35,961 bases of DNA from Victivallales bacterium. Its GTDB lineage: Bacteria > Verrucomicrobiota > Lentisphaeria > Oligosphaerales > Oligosphaeraceae. Under the pieces are notes generated by a model. The model was not told where the DNA came from and did no database searches. It saw only the letters and a list, made by a program, of their open reading frames with translations. The position numbers and the translations under genes are program-made. Numbering within the stretch: the stretch's first letter is position 1; each line of letters starts with the position of its first letter. The DNA is taken from positions 1 through 35,961 of the forward strand of contig JAFZWH010000075.1 in the NCBI GenBank assembly GCA_017617415.1, read 5' to 3'. This document shows, piece by piece, positions 33,055 through 35,961 of the stretch.

Positions 33055-33474
33055 TCAAATCTTTGCGAGAATCTCCTGCGGAAGGATTTCCAGTCGGTCG
33101 TTGACCACATATCCCCGCAGGAGATATTGTTTTAGAACCTGAGTTGCCCATTGACGGAATTTCACTCCGAGTTTCGAATTGATCCGGTATCCGACCGAGA
33201 TAATGGCATCCAGATCGTATGCGGTGATATTCCGTGCGACTTCACGATTGCCTTCAAGATGAACTATGAAAAAATCTTTCATAGTTGCATCTTCTTGCAA
33301 TTCACCTTCTTGGTATATATTTCTCAAATGTACGCTGATATTTTTTACAGTACATCCGAATAATTCCGCCATTTGCAATTGCGTAAGCCACACGGTCTCG
33401 TTCTCGAGGCGGACTTCCAGGCGGATGGTCTCGTCCGGCTGATAGACAATGATTTCGTTCTTTTCGTCAGGCAT
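33055..33474 (-). CDS. RhuM-family protein, short (third array copy)
   Basis: A 139-residue RhuM protein from the ATG at 33472-33474. N-terminus MPDEKNEIIVYQPDETIRLE and ETVWLTQLQMAELFG as in its neighbours, a helix-turn-helix-like region (CTVKNISVHLRNIYQEGELQ), then the RhuM core (AYDLDAIISVGYRINSKLGV, FRQWATQVLKQYLLRGYVVN). It lacks the large C-terminal domain of the two longer copies and jumps straight to the common ending (RLEILPQEILAKI), as if the middle had been deleted. RhuM proteins are widespread in bacteria and often located with mobile or virulence genes; the function is unknown. Confidence 0.85.
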   Translation of the reverse strand: MPDEKNEIIVYQPDETIRLEVRLENETVWLTQLQMAELFGCTVKNISVHLRNIYQEGELQEDATMKDFFIVHLEGNREVARNITAYDLDAIISVGYRINSKLGVKFRQWATQVLKQYLLRGYVVNDRLEILPQEILAKI

Positions 33475-33496
33475 GGCGGTTTCGGTGATTAGCGGT

Positions 33497-34369
33497 TCAA
33501 CTCCTTGCGAGAATCTCCTGCGGAGGGATTTCCAGTCGGGAGAAGGCGAAGAGGGACTTTCCAAGGTCTTTGAGTGATGCGCCGATGTGGTAGGTGATCG
33601 CATTGTCGATGAGCAGAAAGCGGTCGTGGACGCCGTGGATGGGCTTTATGGCGATGGGCGGGTACTGCGCGTTGTACTTCTGCACATCCAGCCGGAGCTT
33701 CGCATTGTATTTTCTCGTGTAGATGGTCGCGGAAACGCCTTCGGCGCGTGCACCGAGCATCGTCAGGACGGACTCGTCGATGTAGTTGTCGATGAGAACC
33801 AGGGACTCCTTTGCGCTCTTGATGAGCTTCATCGCGGTGGCGTAGGCGTCGCAGATCTGCCCCTCGAAAAGCACGCCCTCCACCGGCGGCAATGCGGTCT
33901 TCAGCAATACGCCGATCTGCTCGTCGTGCCTGGCGACTTTGGTCTCCAGACGGTCCAGGCGGTCGTTGACCGCATATCCCCGCAGGAGATAGTCTTTCAA
34001 AATAGTGGTAGCCCATCGGCGGAAGAGAATGCCTTGGGGTGATTTGACCCGGTAGCCGACGGAGAGTATCATTTCAAGATTGTAATATTCGACTTGATAG
34101 CATTTGCCATTGGTAGCAGTTGTCGCAAAATTTGCGACAACTGGTGAATTGACGTTTTCAACTGTCGCAAAATTTGCGACAGTTGAAAACCCGGAAAGTT
34201 CTTCCTTCAACGCATTGGCAATATGCTTTCCTATGGTTTTCACATCGCGTCCAAACAGTTGTGCAATCTGGTGGCGATTCAGCCACACGGTCTCGTTCTC
34301 GAGGCGGACCTCCAGGCGGATGGTCTCGTCCGGCTGATAGACGATGATTTCGTTCTTTGCGTCGGGCAT
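33497..34369 (-). CDS. RhuM-family protein with C-terminal PLD-like domain (second array copy)
   Basis: A 290-residue protein. N-terminal RhuM region: ETVWLNRHQIAQLFGRD then an insert with a duplicated VANFAT motif (FSTVANFATVE and SPVVANFATTA) and YYNLEMILSVGYRVKSPQGI. The C-terminal half (GVLFEGQICDAYATAMKLIK, SLVLIDNYIDESVLTMLGAR, HDRFLLIDNAITYHIGASLK) looks like a degenerate PLD domain with His-Asp-Arg in place of His-x-Lys. The end RLEIPPQEILARS is shared. Two long DNA palindromes lie inside this gene. The stop is 22 bp from the next start and the start is 11 bp after the first copy, so the array is one operon. Confidence 0.88.
   Translation of the reverse strand: MPDAKNEIIVYQPDETIRLEVRLENETVWLNRHQIAQLFGRDVKTIGKHIANALKEELSGFSTVANFATVENVNSPVVANFATTATNGKCYQVEYYNLEMILSVGYRVKSPQGILFRRWATTILKDYLLRGYAVNDRLDRLETKVARHDEQIGVLLKTALPPVEGVLFEGQICDAYATAMKLIKSAKESLVLIDNYIDESVLTMLGARAEGVSATIYTRKYNAKLRLDVQKYNAQYPPIAIKPIHGVHDRFLLIDNAITYHIGASLKDLGKSLFAFSRLEIPPQEILARS
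34117..34190. repeat. Two perfect palindromes inside the second RhuM gene
   Basis: At 34117-34143 CAGTTGTCGCAAA, one A, TTTGCGACAACTG; at 34154-34190 GTTTTCAACTGTCGCAAA, one A, TTTGCGACAGTTGAAAAC. Both share TGTCGCAAAATTTGCGACA. They encode the duplicated VANFAT motif. They may be operator sites or recombination points; coincidence of coding repeats is the alternative. Confidence 0.8.
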
Positions 34370-34380
34370 GGCGATGCGGG

Positions 34381-35226
34381 TTAGAGGTGTGAGAGGAGTT
34401 CCGACGGCGGGATTTCCAATCGTGAGAAGGCGAAGAGGGACTTACCGAGGTCCTTGAGCGATGCACCGATATGGTAGGTGACCATGTCGTCGATGAGCAG
34501 AAAGCGGTCGTGGACGCCGTGGCAGGGCTTCAGCATGATGGGCGGGTACTGCGCATTGTACTTCTGCACGTCCAACCGGAGCTTCGCGGTGTATTTTCGC
34601 GTGTAGATGGTGGCGGAAACGCCATCGTCGCGGGCGCCGAGCATGGTCAGGACGGACTCGTCGATGTAGTTGTCGATGAGAACCAGGGACTTCTTTGCGC
34701 TCTTGATGAGCTTCATCGCGGTGGCGTAGGCGTCGCAGATCTGCCCCTCGAAGAGTACGCCCTCCACCGGCGGCAATGAGGTCTTCAAGAAGAAACCAAC
34801 ATTCTTCTCAAGCGCATCAATTCTTTGCGCATGTTGCATTAAGTGGTCTTCAATATTCATTAGACGACAATTCTGCGTGGAACTAGCCAACAGTTTATCC
34901 CGGAGAATTCGTGTTGCCCATTGGCGAAACCGAGTGCCGATGATTGACTTTATGCGATACCCGACGGATATGATGATGTCAAGGGAATAAATGGCGACGG
35001 GGCGGTCGGAAAAAGGAATATGCAAAAAATGCATATTGCTTTCCATCTCAACTTCGCCGTCAAGGAAGATGTTGGATATATGGCGAGCAATGACGGATTG
35101 GTCACGACGGAAGAGTTGAACCATCTGACTTTGCGTGAGCCACACGGTCTCGTTCTCGAGGCGGACTTCCAGGCGGATGGTCTCGTCCGGCTGATAGACG
35201 ATGATTTCGTTCTTTTCGTCAGGCAT
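34381..35226 (-). CDS. RhuM-family protein with C-terminal PLD-like domain (first array copy)
   Basis: A 281-residue protein, first of the array. N-terminus as in the neighbours (MPDEKNEIIVYQPDETIRLE, ETVWLTQSQMVQLFRRDQS), then RHISNIFLDGEVEMESNMHF, SLDIIISVGYRIKSIIGTRF and a coiled helix (NIEDHLMQHAQRIDALEKNV). The C-terminal 140 residues are almost identical to those of the second copy, including HDRFLLIDDMVTYHIGASLK. A GGAG nine bases before the ATG gives a ribosome-binding site that the later copies lack, so it probably leads translation of the array. The upstream IR at 35234-35292 is a possible control site. Role unknown. Confidence 0.88.
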   Translation of the reverse strand: MPDEKNEIIVYQPDETIRLEVRLENETVWLTQSQMVQLFRRDQSVIARHISNIFLDGEVEMESNMHFLHIPFSDRPVAIYSLDIIISVGYRIKSIIGTRFRQWATRILRDKLLASSTQNCRLMNIEDHLMQHAQRIDALEKNVGFFLKTSLPPVEGVLFEGQICDAYATAMKLIKSAKKSLVLIDNYIDESVLTMLGARDDGVSATIYTRKYTAKLRLDVQKYNAQYPPIMLKPCHGVHDRFLLIDDMVTYHIGASLKDLGKSLFAFSRLEIPPSELLSHL

Positions 35227-35233
35227 GGCGGTT

Positions 35234-35293
35234 CTCCAAGCGGTAAAGTGAATGCGTTTGGTTGGTTCACACGCATACTTTACACCGCTTCGG
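35234..35293. promoter_or_regulatory. Imperfect inverted repeat upstream of the RhuM array
   Basis: AGCGGTAAAGTGAATGCGT at about 35235 and ACGCATACTTTACACCGCT ending near 35292 can pair with two small gaps. It lies just before the ribosome-binding site of the first array gene and could be an operator or a leader hairpin. Confidence 0.5.
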
Positions 35294-35359
35294 GGAACGG
35301 CTGGATAAATTCTCAGAAAATATTAATAATCACATATTTGCTTGGTAATTCATTGAAAA

Positions 35360-35961
35360 TTACCGCAACAGGAAGCCATAACGATAGATTTTGGGTTCGA
35401 TTTGGGCGGCGAGGCGCGAATAGGCAGCCTTAAGGGACTCCATCAGCGCGGTGTAGTGGGCGTCGGGGCTGTCGGAGTTCATGGTGCCTTTGGCATTCCG
35501 TCCCTGGAAGTGTTCGCGAATTTCGTAGTAGCTGGCGTTCGGGTTGGCCTTGGGCTGGGCGTGGTAGTATCGCCAGACCTCCCGTGCCGCATCGAAGACC
35601 GCCTGCGCCGCCGGGGAGAAGGTGAGCGGTGCTGCTGGCGCCTCGCCTGCAGCACTTGAAGCGAGAGCAGGACTGGGGGAAGAAAGCGTAGCCAGAAAAT
35701 CCGGCTGGGGGGGAGCGACGGGTTCCTCGGCCGGACGCCATTTGCCCGCCAGATAGTCCAGCAGGAAGTGCGAGGCATATTTCTCCTTCGCATCGACCTC
35801 CGCCTCGCGGAAGGGGATCCAGTGGTTCACCCCGTCCGCCGACTTGATATTGTTGCTGCGGCTGAAAATGGTGTAGCAGAGGCAGTCCGACTGGAACTCC
35901 AAGTCGTCTTTCCAATCGTCCTTCGGCCACAGATACTGGTCGCGGTCATTTAGCCAGGTGT
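35360..35961 (-). CDS. C-terminal part of a large protein, possibly a DNA methyltransferase/restriction protein (runs off the right edge)
   Basis: The minus-strand frame is open from the window edge to a stop at 35360 (about 200 residues seen). It begins TWLNDRDQYLWPKDDWKDDL, then LCYTIFSRSNNIKSADGVNH followed by WIPFREAEVDAKEKYASHFLLDYLAG, a proline/alanine linker, and AQAVFDAAREVWRYYHAQPK to the end. The NNIKSADGVNHWIPF block recalls the end of large Eco57I-like or N6-adenine methylase proteins in gut bacteria; I am not certain of this. It lies 133 bp upstream of the RhuM array on the same strand. The catalytic part is outside the window, so no motif such as NPPF can be checked. Confidence 0.55.
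   Translation of the reverse strand, partial: TWLNDRDQYLWPKDDWKDDLEFQSDCLCYTIFSRSNNIKSADGVNHWIPFREAEVDAKEKYASHFLLDYLAGKWRPAEEPVAPPQPDFLATLSSPSPALASSAAGEAPAAPLTFSPAAQAVFDAAREVWRYYHAQPKANPNASYYEIREHFQGRNAKGTMNSDSPDAHYTALMESLKAAYSRLAAQIEPKIYRYGFLLR

Overview
The window looks like a chromosome segment of a Lentisphaerae-type bacterium (PVC group, Victivallis-like, probably a gut or other glycan-rich habitat). The grounds are: a pseudopilin with an [18 protein letters not shown] start and an H-x-D-G tail, a DUF4434 protein, a DUF4091 protein, many intracellular and secreted glycosidases without SusC/D genes, and moderately GC-rich coding DNA. This is inference from family content; no rRNA or other phylogenetic marker is present. 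Almost every gene is on the minus strand; the only confident plus-strand gene is an exonuclease near the right end.

Layout, left to right. (1) 1-224: 5' part of a DUF4434 gene, then a repeat-filled gap. (2) 681-4243: a type I secretion ABC transporter and its HlyD adaptor. (3) 4389-10312: a galactoside locus transcribed GH110 alpha-1,3-galactosidase, AraC regulator, GH2 beta-galactosidase. (4) 10755-12321: a two-gene unit (nucleotidyltransferase-fold protein plus partner) that resembles a toxin-antitoxin or abortive-infection pair. (5) 12411-21750: a long operon, transcribed pseudopilin, DUF4091 secreted protein, six-hairpin glycosidase-like protein, TIM-barrel-like protein, DMT-type transporter, GH1 glycosidase. 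(6) 21751-24635: a repeat-dense region holding one DUF4143 ATPase gene bracketed by inverted repeats. (7) 24636-28334: a sugar-acid operon (PfkB 2-keto-3-deoxy sugar kinase, KDPGal-type aldolase, SGNH hydrolase, and a frameshifted shikimate-kinase-like/KDPG-aldolase fusion). (8) 28818-35961: an accessory island with a zinc-ribbon FtsK-like ATPase, a small Cys-rich protein, a PLD nuclease-like protein, a DnaQ-like exonuclease, four tandem RhuM-family paralogues (two full, two truncated) and the 3' end of a protein tentatively placed with DNA methyltransferase or restriction proteins.

Functionally, parts 3 and 7 fit together: galactose-terminated glycans are cut by GH110 and GH2, and sugar acids are handled by a De Ley-Doudoroff-like kinase and aldolase pair. 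Two operons (5 and 7) share a roughly 260-bp homologous upstream region, which suggests common control.

The most unusual layer is non-coding. At least three families of short inverted-repeat (MITE-like) elements recur. One 160-bp family sits at the ends of two unrelated genes and supplies the TAG stop codon of each. The RhuM array, with near-identical ends and divergent middles, is the best candidate for an undescribed system.
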